Source of the DNA: Dictyoglomus thermophilum H-6-12
GTDB taxonomy: Bacteria > Dictyoglomota > Dictyoglomia > Dictyoglomales > Dictyoglomaceae
Assembly (NCBI RefSeq): GCF_000020965.1
Contig: NC_011297.1
Coordinates: forward strand, 1,522,525-1,586,524
DNA: 64,000 nucleotides
Reading direction: 5' to 3'
Notes under the pieces: model-generated
Told to the model about the DNA's origin: nothing
What the model saw: the letters and a program-made list of their open reading frames with translations, nothing else
Database searches by the model: none
Shown here: positions 1 through 7,626 of the stretch, piece after piece
Layout of the letters: each line of letters opens with the position of its first letter
Position numbering within the stretch: the first letter of the stretch is position 1
Translations under genes and position numbers: made by a program

Positions 1-222
1 CATAGGAAAAAGTTCCACTTTTATTCCAGTCTTTTTACTCCATAAATTCCAAAACTCTACTGAAATTCCAACTAAATTCCCTTTTTCATCAATATACGTA
101 AAGGGAGGGTAGTCTTTATCGATTAAAACTTTTAATGGGTTTTGAGCATTAGCGTTAAAACTAACAAGAAGAGATATCAATAATAGTAATATTAACAAAT
201 TTTTAAAATCCTTAAATCTCAT
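1..222 (-). CDS. N-terminal part of a periplasmic solute-binding (SBP_bac_3-type) protein; C-terminal part lies outside the window
   Basis: Reading from 222 leftward gives a lysine-containing start, a hydrophobic signal segment (residues about 9-24) and an Ala-x-Ala-like cleavage region. It then continues as LKVLIDKDYPPFTYIDEKG, the classic opening of family 3 binding domains (amino-acid binding proteins and the sensor inputs of some kinases or cyclases). The frame stays open to base 1, so the rest of the gene is outside the window. An in-frame ATG at 234 would add four residues, and neither start has a well-spaced ribosome binding site. It could be a free ABC binding protein or the sensor domain of a signalling protein; the visible 74 residues cannot decide. 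Confidence 0.7.
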   Translation of the reverse strand, partial: MRFKDFKNLLILLLLISLLVSFNANAQNPLKVLIDKDYPPFTYIDEKGNLVGISVEFWNLWSKKTGIKVELFPM

Positions 223-254
223 CTTCTCACACATTTTTAAAAACTTTTTAAGTA

Positions 255-263
255 ATTATAACA
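255..263 (-). promoter_or_regulatory. Extended -10 promoter element for the binding-protein gene
   Basis: On the minus strand the sequence reads TGTTATAAT, an extended -10 (TGn followed by consensus TATAAT), 33 bases before the start at 222. The best upstream hexamer, TTGATG, is 19 bases away and weak, as is common for extended -10 promoters. Confidence 0.5.
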
Positions 264-310
264 AAAAAATGCTATACTACATCAATAATATATTTTAGTT
301 CTCTCAAAAT

Positions 311-1000
311 ATGATACTTTTTATATTAGGTCTTGCTCCAGGAGTAGCAATAGCCTGGTATGTATATAACAAAGACAGATGGAATAAAGAGCCATCAAGA
401 CTAATCTTTTGGTCCTTTGCTCTTGGAGTTCTTATATCCTTTCCTGCCGGTATATTTGAACTAATTGTAGAACCCCTTCTTCCTTTTAAAACTAAAAGCA
501 ATCTTGTTTCTCTTTTTTTATATTCTCTCTTAGGAGTTGCCTTAATAGAAGAAGGACTAAAGTATTATGTAATATACAAGTTTCTATATCCAAAAGAAGA
601 ATTTGATGAGCCTTTTGATGGAATAGTGTACTCAGTGATGGTAGGAATGGGGTTTGCTACCCTGGAGAACATCTTATACGTAACATCCGGTGGATATCTT
701 GTGGGAATTACAAGAGCTTTTCTTGCAGTTCCTGCCCACTTTGTTCTTGCTCTATTTATGGGCTACTCTTTTGGCCTTGCAAAATTCGGAATAAATCCCG
801 AAAAACATCTACTACAGGCCCTTTATTATCCCGTTTTTTGGCATGCTTTGTACGATTTCTTAATTTTCACTGAAAAATGGTATTTCTCAATTTTCATTTT
901 GGTGATAGTCTATGGAGTAGGAAGATGGATGTGGAAAAGGGGGCAAAAACTTATTATATTCACAACGGAGGAGAAAAATGATAAAAGCAGTTCTCTTTGA
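311..1000 (+). CDS. PrsW-family intramembrane metalloprotease
   Basis: This 229-residue protein is almost entirely membrane segments (about eight). It carries the family's polar signatures inside them: an EExxK-type motif (IEEGLKYY, about residue 79), a second Glu in FATLENILY, a conserved His in VPAHFVLALFMGYSFG, and a C-terminal HALYDF. These are the presumed metal and catalytic residues of PrsW proteins. In Bacillus PrsW cleaves anti-sigma factors; no anti-sigma or sigma gene is adjacent here, so the substrate is unknown. There is no clear ribosome binding site before the ATG. The gene overlaps the following HAD gene by 23 bases, indicating co-transcription. Confidence 0.75.
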   Translation: MILFILGLAPGVAIAWYVYNKDRWNKEPSRLIFWSFALGVLISFPAGIFELIVEPLLPFKTKSNLVSLFLYSLLGVALIEEGLKYYVIYKFLYPKEEFDEPFDGIVYSVMVGMGFATLENILYVTSGGYLVGITRAFLAVPAHFVLALFMGYSFGLAKFGINPEKHLLQALYYPVFWHALYDFLIFTEKWYFSIFILVIVYGVGRWMWKRGQKLIIFTTEEKNDKSSSL

Positions 1001-1691
1001 TCTGGATGGTACGCTCCTTATAAATGACCTTGATCTATTTATGAAAAACTATTTTTCTCTTTTAAGGGAAGACTTCAAAAAAATAGGTGATGAAAAAGAA
1101 CTTTTCAAAAATTTAAATATTGCCATTGAAAAAATGCTTCTAAATAAAGGGCCTAAAACCAATTATGAGGTATTCTGGGATGAGTTTACAAAACTTACAG
1201 GCAAAGATAGAAAAAATATGGAAGAATTCTTTAATAACTTCTACTCTCAAAAGTTCCCTCTTTTGAAAGACCTTTCGCAAGCGAGAACAAACTTCTACGC
1301 TAAAGAGGTTATTGAAAGAAGTTTTGAATTAGGATTAAAAGTTGTAATTGCTACCAATGCAGTATTTCCCATCATAGCTATAGAAGAAAGGCTTAGATGG
1401 GGAGAACTTCAAAATTATCCTTACGATCTGATAACCTCTATGGAGAAAATGCATTCCTGTAAGCCAAACGTGGAATATTACAAGGAAATTTTAGAGAAAA
1501 TCAATGTACCTCCAGAAAGAGCTATTATGGTAGGAAATGATATAAAGGAAGATTTGTCTGCCTCTAAATTAGGAATCCTCACCTTTTTATATAATCATGA
1601 AAATATTTTTCTTAACAATATTGAGTACAAGCCAGATTTTATTGGAACCTTAAAAGATTTTTTTGAAATCTTACCCCTTCTTGCTAAATAA
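978..1691 (+). CDS. HAD-superfamily hydrolase
   Basis: This 237-residue protein has the HAD phosphatase motifs in order: motif I DLDGT (residues 8-12, nucleophile Asp), motif II in VVIATNA, a lysine region CKPNVEYY, and motif III MVGNDIKEDL with acidic metal ligands. A helical cap of about 80 residues lies between motifs I and II, as in subfamily IA (phosphoglycolate phosphatase-like). The start ATG follows GGAGGAG and lies inside the end of the preceding gene, so translation is probably coupled. Substrate cannot be inferred from the sequence. Confidence 0.85.
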   Translation: MIKAVLFDLDGTLLINDLDLFMKNYFSLLREDFKKIGDEKELFKNLNIAIEKMLLNKGPKTNYEVFWDEFTKLTGKDRKNMEEFFNNFYSQKFPLLKDLSQARTNFYAKEVIERSFELGLKVVIATNAVFPIIAIEERLRWGELQNYPYDLITSMEKMHSCKPNVEYYKEILEKINVPPERAIMVGNDIKEDLSASKLGILTFLYNHENIFLNNIEYKPDFIGTLKDFFEILPLLAK

Positions 1692-1737
1692 AGTACTATA
1701 AATATAATAGTTTTCAAATCTTTTGGGAGGTGCAAAA

Positions 1738-1932
1738 ATGTTGAGTAAAATCTTAATAATCCTCTTTGGAATTGTATCTATAGTTTTAGGAGTATGGGGA
1801 CTAATAATTTGGTGGTCTTACTTTGTTAAGGCCCTCATGGCAGTAGTACCAATATTTCTTGTATTCTTAGGAATAATATTAATCATCTTCGGATACTCAG
1901 AATTGAAAGATCAACTTTCCAAAAAAGAATAA
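1738..1932 (+). CDS. Small two-helix membrane protein of unknown function
   Basis: This 64-residue protein has two long hydrophobic helices (about residues 4-26 and 33-55) and a charged C-terminal tail ending KDQLSKKE. I chose the ATG at 1738 over an in-frame upstream start because GGGAGG sits seven bases before it. It follows the HAD gene on the same strand and is closed by a hairpin at 1946-1964. I do not recognise the family; it resembles generic small inner-membrane proteins. Confidence 0.65.
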   Translation: MLSKILIILFGIVSIVLGVWGLIIWWSYFVKALMAVVPIFLVFLGIILIIFGYSELKDQLSKKE

Positions 1933-1945
1933 AATCTAATTTCAA

Positions 1946-1964
1946 GGGAGGGGTCAACCCTCCC
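1946..1964. terminator. Hairpin between convergent genes
   Basis: A 7-bp GC stem (GGGAGGG / CCCTCCC) with a 5-base loop lies between the small membrane protein and the convergent dehydrogenase gene. It has no T-tract on the plus strand, so its termination strength is uncertain. Confidence 0.55.
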
Positions 1965-1970
1965 AAGAAT

Positions 1971-2903
1971 TTAATATCCCAAATTTTTATTTACCACATT
2001 CAGCATTTTATCAATGTTAGGATAGTGCTTTAAGTTATGTATAAATATTTCCAGAAGCCTTTCATCATAATAGGGAGTCATGCCAGCTATGTGAGGAGTT
2101 ATAATTACATTTTCAAGATCCCATAGAGGACTTTCCTTAGGCAAAGGTTCATCATAAAACACATCAAGAAGAGCACATTGAATTTGTCCCTCTTTTAAAG
2201 CTTTAACTAAGTCTTCTTCTCTTACTGTCTTACCTCTACCCACATTAACAAGAATTGCATTCTTTTTCATCATTTTAAATTCTTTTTCTCCTATTAAGTC
2301 TCGGGTTTCAGGAGTTAAAGGTAAAACCAGCACAACAATATCCGATCTTTTTAATGCATCATGCAAGTTTTCATAAGATAAGAGCTCATCAGGCAAAAAT
2401 TCAACATCATCCCTTTTAGCTATATCTCTTTTCACTCCTATTACCTTCATACCAAAACCCTTTGCAATCCTTCCTATCTCCTGCCCTATTTTCCCATAAC
2501 CTATTATTCCCATAGTTTTTCCAGTAAGTTCATCACACCACTTTATTTCTTCCCTATTCCACCTTCTTTCAAATTTACCTTTTAGAGCTACATTTATTCT
2601 CCTTGTCCAAGAGAGAATAAGAGCAAAAACATGCTCAGCAATAGGCTTAGGATGAACACCACTGGCAGTAGTTATAATAATATCTGAGTTAATTAGATCT
2701 TCAAAAAGAATGTTATCTATACCTGCAGACGAAGATTGAATCCATCTAAGTTCCTTTGCTCTTTTAATATCCTCTCTTGAGATATGACCACCAAAAAATA
2801 CCTCTGCTTCCTCTATATTATCTACAATCTCCACATCTTCTCTTGCTTGTTTTATCATCTCCAAATATTCATCTTTTAAGGGATAATTTATGTATACTTT
2901 CAT
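1971..2903 (-). CDS. D-isomer-specific 2-hydroxyacid dehydrogenase (NAD-dependent)
   Basis: The 310-residue protein has an N-terminal catalytic half and a Rossmann domain with the glycine motif GIIGYGKIGQEIG (about residues 130-142). The family's catalytic residues are present in order: Arg in NVGRGKTV, Glu in YDEPLPKESPLW, and His in ITPHIAGMT. The family reduces 2-oxoacids to D-2-hydroxyacids (glyoxylate/hydroxypyruvate reductases, D-lactate and phosphoglycerate dehydrogenases). It has no C-terminal ACT domain, which argues against SerA. It is a single gene preceded by AAAGGAGG and divergent from cysS. The exact substrate is open. Confidence 0.88.
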   Translation of the reverse strand: MKVYINYPLKDEYLEMIKQAREDVEIVDNIEEAEVFFGGHISREDIKRAKELRWIQSSSAGIDNILFEDLINSDIIITTASGVHPKPIAEHVFALILSWTRRINVALKGKFERRWNREEIKWCDELTGKTMGIIGYGKIGQEIGRIAKGFGMKVIGVKRDIAKRDDVEFLPDELLSYENLHDALKRSDIVVLVLPLTPETRDLIGEKEFKMMKKNAILVNVGRGKTVREEDLVKALKEGQIQCALLDVFYDEPLPKESPLWDLENVIITPHIAGMTPYYDERLLEIFIHNLKHYPNIDKMLNVVNKNLGY

Positions 2904-2921
2904 TTTTTAATAATTCCTCCT

Positions 2922-2951
2922 TTGAATTTTTTTCTCATCTTATGTTATAAT
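2922..2951 (+). promoter_or_regulatory. cysS promoter predicting a leaderless transcript
   Basis: A TTGAAT box at 2922-2927 and a perfect TATAAT at 2946-2951, preceded by TG (extended -10), are separated by 18 bases. The expected start site, about seven bases after the -10, falls only about four bases before the cysS ATG at 2962. There is no Shine-Dalgarno sequence. Confidence 0.6.
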
Positions 2952-2961
2952 TTTATTCACT

Positions 2962-4359
2962 ATGGATCTTTACTTATATAATACACTAACAAAAAGAAAA
3001 GAAAAGTTTGAACCATTAAATCCACCCTATGTGGGGATGTACACCTGTGGTCCCACAGTATATAACTATGCCCACATAGGCAATCTTAGAACATACATAT
3101 TTGAAGACATTTTAAAAAGAGTATTAATATACAATGGTTATATAGTAAAACATGTGATGAATATTACTGATGTAGGACATCTCACCTCTGATGCCGATGA
3201 GGGAGAGGACAAAATAGAAAGAGAGGCAAAAAAGGAAAGAAGGAGTGCATGGGAGATTGCAGAGTTTTATACAGAAGCCTTTAAGAGAGATCTTAAAAAA
3301 TTAAATATCCTTGAACCTGATATATGGTGTAAAGCCACCGATCACATTCAAGATTTTATAGACCTAATACTTATCCTTGAAAGAAAAGGATATACTTATA
3401 GAACTTCTGATGGAATTTATTTCGATACATCAAAGGTCCCTGACTACGGAAAATTGGCAGGTCAAGATTTAGAAAACCTCCTCCCTGGAGCAAGAGTAGA
3501 GTACAATCCTGAAAAGAAAAACCCTACTGATTTTGCTCTATGGAAGTTCTCTCCAAAGGATGTAAAAAGGCAGATGGAATGGGATTCTCCCTGGGGAGTA
3601 GGATTTCCAGGATGGCATATTGAGTGTTCTGCGATGTCTACCAAATATTTGGGACAACCCTTTGACATACATTGTGGTGGTATAGATCATATCCCCATAC
3701 ATCATACCAATGAAATTGCCCAGTCAGAAGCAGCCTATGATAAGCCTATGGCAAAATATTGGCTCCATGGAGAATTTCTAATTATGGGCGAAAAAAGAAT
3801 GGGAAAATCGGAAGGCAATTTTATAACCTTGTCAGATTTAGAAGAAAAGGGATATCATCCTTTATCTTATAGATACTTTTGTCTCACAGCCCATTATAGA
3901 AGTCCATTAAAATTTACTTGGTCAGCTTTGGAGGCAGCTCAAAGAGCTCTATTCAGATTGTATGAAAATATGAAAAAATATCCCAAAGAAGAGGCTAAAT
4001 ATGATGAAAAGTATGAGGAAGAATTTCATAAAGCAATAAATGATGACCTTGACATGCCTAAAGCCCTGGCTATAACTTGGGAATTAGTCAAAGACGATAA
4101 ATTAGCTCCTGAGGTAAAAAGAGCAACTTTACTACAATTTGACAAAGTTTTAGGTCTTTCTCTTGACAATCCTCCAGAGATTAAAATAGAGATTCCTGAA
4201 GAGATCTGGAAGCTTGTAGAAGAGAGAGAATTAGCAAGAAAAAATAAGGATTGGGAAAAAGCTGACAGGATACGTGAGGAAATTAAAAATAGAGGATATA
4301 TAATTGAAGATACCCCACAAGGTCCAAGAATTAAAAAAGCTACACCTCTTACAAAATAA
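2962..4359 (+). CDS. cysS: Cysteinyl-tRNA synthetase
   Basis: The enzyme charges tRNA-Cys with cysteine. The 465-residue protein has the class I signatures: HIGN at residues 38-41 and a KMSKS-equivalent KRMGKSEGN near residue 277. The zinc/cysteine-binding residues are visible: Cys29 in YTCGPTVY, Cys in [10 protein letters not shown], and the [11 protein letters not shown] segment. Length is typical for bacterial CysRS. It has its own promoter and no ribosome binding site, so it is probably translated from a leaderless message. Its 3' end lies 5 bases from the convergent diguanylate cyclase gene. Confidence 0.97.
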
Positions 4360-4364
4360 GGATA

Positions 4365-5780
4365 TTATTTTTTATGCTTATACATCCTTTCATCAGCAAT
4401 TTTAACAAGAGTATCTAAACTTTCTCCATCCTTAGGATATTCAGCTACTCCATAGGTAAAACTTAAGTTAAATCCAAAAAAGTTTAAAATCTCAATTTCA
4501 AATTTATTCTTTATCCTTTCTAATATTCTTTCAGCCTTCTCTTTATCAACATTAACTAAAATAATACAAAACTCGTCTCCCCCATATCTTACTACAAAGT
4601 CATACTCTCTAAAGTTTCTTCTAAAAAATTCTGCCACCTCTATAAGAACTTTATCTCCTAGTTCATGCCCCCATCTATCATTTATCTCTTTAAAATTATC
4701 AAGATCTACAAATACTAAAACAAACGTATCATAGTTTCTTTTTATATACCCATATTTTTCCTCAAGAAATCTTCTATTATAAAGCCTTGTTAAAGGATCT
4801 AAATAGGTCAATTTTTCTGTTTCTTTCAACTCAAATATCAATTTTTCTTCTCTCTCTTTTATCTTAGAAATCATATGCTTAAAGACCTTAATAAAATCTC
4901 CAAATTCATCTTCTCTATCTTCCATGAGCTCTACATCATATTTACCATTGGCTATATTATGAGAAATATCTACAAGCCTCTCAAAAGGCTTAAAAATATG
5001 GTTTAACAAGATCTGCATAAAAACTATAGAAAAGAGCAAGATAACTCCTAAGGATATTCCCAAAATAGTAAGGAGTAGCTTATTAAACTCATACAAAGAA
5101 GGATCCTGTTTATCTATAACAATGTAAATTTCATTATTTAGGGGGATCGCTAAATGAATATGAGGATATCTATAATAATCTTCTAAAATAGACCTATTTG
5201 CCTGATTACTAAAAATAAAAGTGATTTTTGCATCTATAATTTTTTCTAATTCTCTTATATATTCACTATCAATCTTCTTAGCAAAAAGAAGATAGGCCCC
5301 ATAAAACTTCTTTATGTTTTCATCATAAACAGGCCCTACACCATATATGTAGAAATCCTTACTTAGTTTGATAATAGAGACTTTTATTTCCTTGGTCAAT
5401 TCTATTTTCTCTATGGGAAAACTAAAAGAAGAAGTTATAATTTTTCTATCCTCAGTAAATAGTATCACATCATATCCTAAGGTATCCTTCACCCAAGGAT
5501 TTAAATTAGATTTAATCCAAGTCTTATCTTTCTTAATAACTGCCCTTTCTCCAAGTTCCTTCCATAAAGAGTAATCTTTTATTTGTTTTTCTAAAGTCCA
5601 TTTTTCCAGTTCTATAATATATGAAATTACCCTTTTGTAAGAATTTATCTCCCTCTTTACCCTTTCTTTCAAATTCAAATTAAGCAAATAAGACGAGAGT
5701 CCAAAAATTGTAGAAATAATTATCAATATTATGAGAATTAATATTAGCGTTACTTTAACTCTAAAACTCTTTATTTTCAT
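4365..5780 (-). CDS. Membrane-bound diguanylate cyclase (periplasmic sensor, HAMP, GGDEF)
   Basis: This 471-residue protein makes the second messenger cyclic di-GMP. It has a first membrane helix (residues about 9-32), an extracytoplasmic region of about 210 residues resembling CHASE4-type sensors, a second helix (about 236-260), a HAMP-like linker with a short coiled coil, and a C-terminal GGDEF domain. The active-site loop is intact (RYGGDEF, about residue 400). An inhibitory-site RxxD (REYD) stands exactly five residues before it, so product feedback is likely. The sensed signal is unknown, and no c-di-GMP effector is visible nearby. Confidence 0.9.
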   Translation of the reverse strand: MKIKSFRVKVTLILILIILIIISTIFGLSSYLLNLNLKERVKREINSYKRVISYIIELEKWTLEKQIKDYSLWKELGERAVIKKDKTWIKSNLNPWVKDTLGYDVILFTEDRKIITSSFSFPIEKIELTKEIKVSIIKLSKDFYIYGVGPVYDENIKKFYGAYLLFAKKIDSEYIRELEKIIDAKITFIFSNQANRSILEDYYRYPHIHLAIPLNNEIYIVIDKQDPSLYEFNKLLLTILGISLGVILLFSIVFMQILLNHIFKPFERLVDISHNIANGKYDVELMEDREDEFGDFIKVFKHMISKIKEREEKLIFELKETEKLTYLDPLTRLYNRRFLEEKYGYIKRNYDTFVLVFVDLDNFKEINDRWGHELGDKVLIEVAEFFRRNFREYDFVVRYGGDEFCIILVNVDKEKAERILERIKNKFEIEILNFFGFNLSFTYGVAEYPKDGESLDTLVKIADERMYKHKK

Positions 5781-5862
5781 ATCTCTGCAGTGTCCTCTTC
5801 TAAATATTTATTGAAAATTATAACATGTCATTAATAAAATTATTTATGTTAAAATAATCTTT

Positions 5863-5949
5863 GGAGAGGTGGCCGAGTGGACGAAGGCGCTCGCCTCGAA
5901 AGCGAGTAGGCTAACTGCCTCGTGGGTTCGAATCCCACCCTCTCCGCCA
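5863..5949 (+). tRNA. tRNA-Ser (anticodon CGA)
   Basis: An 87-base type II tRNA. The acceptor stem is GGAGAGG (5863-5869) with CCTCTCC (5939-5945), G discriminator, and an encoded CCA at 5947-5949. The anticodon stem is CTCGC/GCGAG around the loop CTCGAAA, with anticodon CGA at 5897-5899 reading UCG. A long variable arm, as expected for serine, and a T-loop GTTCGAATC are present. A TAAAAT at 5850-5855 is a possible -10. The 3' end abuts a gene remnant. The whole 5781-6313 interval contains only this tRNA, the remnant and the next gene's promoter. Confidence 0.97.
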
Positions 5950-5950
5950 C

Positions 5951-6265
5951 CTTTTCTATAAAGATCCTCAAATTCCCTATCTCAAAAAAATTCCTGTTAT
6001 AATCCTTATTGGCTATGCTTTAAGTCCTATCGACCTCATTCCTGATTTTATTCCCATCCTTGGATATCTTGATGATTATATAATATTACCCTTAGGTATA
6101 TATCTTTGTTTTAAATTAATCCCAAAAGATAAGCTAAAAGAATATGAAGAATATGTGGAAAAACAAGATTTATTCTTAAGAAAGAACTGGATATTTGGTA
6201 TAATTATTCTTCTCTTCTGGATAATCATATTGTTATTTATATTAAAACGATTGCTTATAAGTTAA
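5951..6265 (+). pseudogene. 5'-truncated DUF1232 (YkvA-like) membrane protein joined to the tRNA-Ser 3' end
   Basis: One uninterrupted frame from the base after the tRNA CCA to TAA at 6263 encodes about 104 residues. These include the family core YALSPIDLIPDFIPILGYLDD, a helix-forming charged segment, and a C-terminal membrane helix. What is missing is the first 15-20 residues and any start codon: the frame holds no ATG, GTG or usable TTG before the core and runs back into the tRNA, where it stops at 5912-5914. The coding part looks undecayed, so the truncation is recent, or it uses a rare start. The promoter/operator of the next gene lies in its last codons. Confidence 0.75.
6243..6254. promoter_or_regulatory. 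LacI-type operator, xylan set (site 1)
   Basis: TAAAACGATTGC: a CG-centred imperfect palindrome whose right half (GCAATC on the other strand) matches the site at 38944. It overlaps the -35 of the isomerase promoter, a position suited to repression. Confidence 0.45.
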
Positions 6266-6279
6266 AGTTATTGTAAAAT
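6251..6279 (+). promoter_or_regulatory. Promoter of the xylose-isomerase-like gene
   Basis: TTGCTT (6251-6256) and TAAAAT (6274-6279) are spaced by 17 bases. An alternative extended -10, TGTTATAAA, lies at 6279-6287. A GGGAGGG ribosome binding site at 6300-6306 precedes the ATG at 6314. Confidence 0.5.
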
Positions 6280-6313
6280 GTTATAAAAATAAAAAACAGG
6301 GAGGGTTAAAAGT

Positions 6314-7420
6314 ATGCCTTTTGTAGATCACCGCGCACAAAAAATTAGAAGATCCAAAGAGGAACTCTTAAAACACATGCAAACTTTTAAATTAGATCTT
6401 AAATTCTCGGTAGGAATTTGGTACTTTACTCCTGGTGGTGGAAGATTCCATGAGCCTTACGTAGAACAAAAGAGTATACCAGAAAGAATCGAGATGGCTG
6501 CTGAAATGGCCAAATTTGGAGTAAAAGGAATTGAGGCCCACTATCCTGCAGAGGTAAACGAAGAAAATCTCCATCTATACAAACAACTAGAAAAAGAAGC
6601 AGGAATAAGACTCGTCGCTGTACCATTAAGCTTATTCTACGATAAAATTTTTGAGTTTGGCTCTCTCTCTAATCCCTACGAAAAATACAGAAAAGTAGCC
6701 TATGAAAGATTAGTAAATGGATTAAAACTAGTAAAAGAGGCTAACGCTGATATTTGCATTATTTGGCCTGGAATCGATGGATATACTTACTCTTATGGAC
6801 ATCTCTACTACCATATGTGGGACACTTTTGAAGAATTAGTAGCTCAGGCTATGGATGAAGTGCCTGGAGTACAGGTGGCAATAGAGCCAAAACCCTACGA
6901 ACCTGCTCCTAATAACATATACAGAACTACTGCTGATGGAATCCTTGCTGCAAGAGATATTGAGGCCAGGTTAAAAAATCCTGAAAACTTGAAGTTATTA
7001 CAGGAAGGACATGCCCTCGTAGGACTTAATCCAGAAGTAGGCCATGTAAGAATGGGATTTGAAGACCTACCATATGCCTATGCCAGAGTAGCAAGAGAAG
7101 GAAGACTATTCCATACTCATTGGAATAGCCAACCCTTAGGAAACTATGACCAGGATTTGAACATAGGAGTGGTTGATTGGGATTCCACCGAAGCTCTCCT
7201 ATATACTCTAAAGATGGTAGGATATCAAGGATACTTTGGAATAGACATAAACCCAGAAAGAATGCCTGTAATCAAAGCCATTGAAATCAATACTAAAGTC
7301 CTTCAAATCATGAATGAAAGAATTGAAAGATTACCTCATGATAGAATCATTGAGTGCTACTTTGATCCAGAAAATCATAGAGGTGAGCTTGAATTAATTC
7401 TTGCCGAAAATCATAAATAG
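6314..7420 (+). CDS. xylA: Xylose-isomerase-like TIM-barrel sugar isomerase
   Basis: The 368-residue protein matches class I (actinobacterial-type) xylose isomerases along its length. Visible equivalents are the catalytic-base His in KGIEAHYP, the metal ligand Glu and Lys in AIEPKPYEP, Glu and His in GLNPEVGHV, the two Asp of YDQDLNIG, and the last Asp in GIDINPERM. The metal ligand equivalent to Streptomyces Asp245 is His269 here (FHTHWN instead of FHIDLN). The likely reaction is aldose-ketose interconversion, D-xylose to D-xylulose, in the cytoplasm, but the changed site leaves room for another pentose or deoxysugar. It is a single gene with its own promoter and LacI-type operator and is closed by a strong terminator. 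Confidence 0.75.
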   Translation: MPFVDHRAQKIRRSKEELLKHMQTFKLDLKFSVGIWYFTPGGGRFHEPYVEQKSIPERIEMAAEMAKFGVKGIEAHYPAEVNEENLHLYKQLEKEAGIRLVAVPLSLFYDKIFEFGSLSNPYEKYRKVAYERLVNGLKLVKEANADICIIWPGIDGYTYSYGHLYYHMWDTFEELVAQAMDEVPGVQVAIEPKPYEPAPNNIYRTTADGILAARDIEARLKNPENLKLLQEGHALVGLNPEVGHVRMGFEDLPYAYARVAREGRLFHTHWNSQPLGNYDQDLNIGVVDWDSTEALLYTLKMVGYQGYFGIDINPERMPVIKAIEINTKVLQIMNERIERLPHDRIIECYFDPENHRGELELILAENHK

Positions 7421-7437
7421 ATCAAGGTTACCTTCTA

Positions 7438-7468
7438 AAGGGGAGAGGTAAGCCTCTCCCCTTAATTT
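7438..7468 (+). terminator. Rho-independent terminator after the isomerase gene
   Basis: An 11-bp perfect stem (AAGGGGAGAGG / CCTCTCCCCTT) with a TAAG loop is followed by AATTTTT. Confidence 0.85.
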
Positions 7469-7563
7469 TTAACCATTTTTTACTCATAGTCAAAAAGAAT
7501 TAAAATCTCAAATAAATAAGAGAATTTAGGTAAAAAATCATCAATTTTTAACCTTTTCCAATC

Positions 7564-7592
7564 TTGCACTATATGTTGGGTTATGTTATAAA
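7564..7592 (+). promoter_or_regulatory. nrdR-nrdD-nrdG promoter
   Basis: TTGCAC (7564-7569) and TATAAA (7587-7592), with a TG extension, are spaced by exactly 17 bases. The expected transcription start is near 7599, and AGTGGGGAGGG before 7627 serves as the ribosome binding site. Confidence 0.65.
7566..7581. promoter_or_regulatory. NrdR box 1 (overlaps the -35)
   Basis: GCACTATATGTTGGGT resembles the AT-rich NrdR box (CAC...ATAT...GTG-like). Its centre lies 32 bp, about three helical turns, from box 2, the arrangement typical of NrdR-repressed promoters. Confidence 0.6.
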
Positions 7593-7597
7593 TATAA

Positions 7598-7613
7598 CCA
7601 CAATATTTAGTGG
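7598..7613. promoter_or_regulatory. NrdR box 2 (at the transcription start)
   Basis: CCACAATATTTAGTGG has perfect CCAC/GTGG outer arms around an AT core, a close match to known NrdR boxes. It covers the predicted transcription start. Confidence 0.65.
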
Positions 7614-7626
7614 GGAGGGTAAAATT

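Noticed and set aside
304-501. Minus-strand reading frame opposite the PrsW-type gene
   Set aside because: Antisense shadow of a gene with clear family motifs; no ribosome binding site and no recognisable domain.
7564-7626. N-terminal extension of NrdR from an upstream TTG
   Set aside because: The segment contains the promoter -35/-10 and NrdR boxes; NrdR proteins begin at MRCPFC, and a ribosome binding site precedes TTG 7627.
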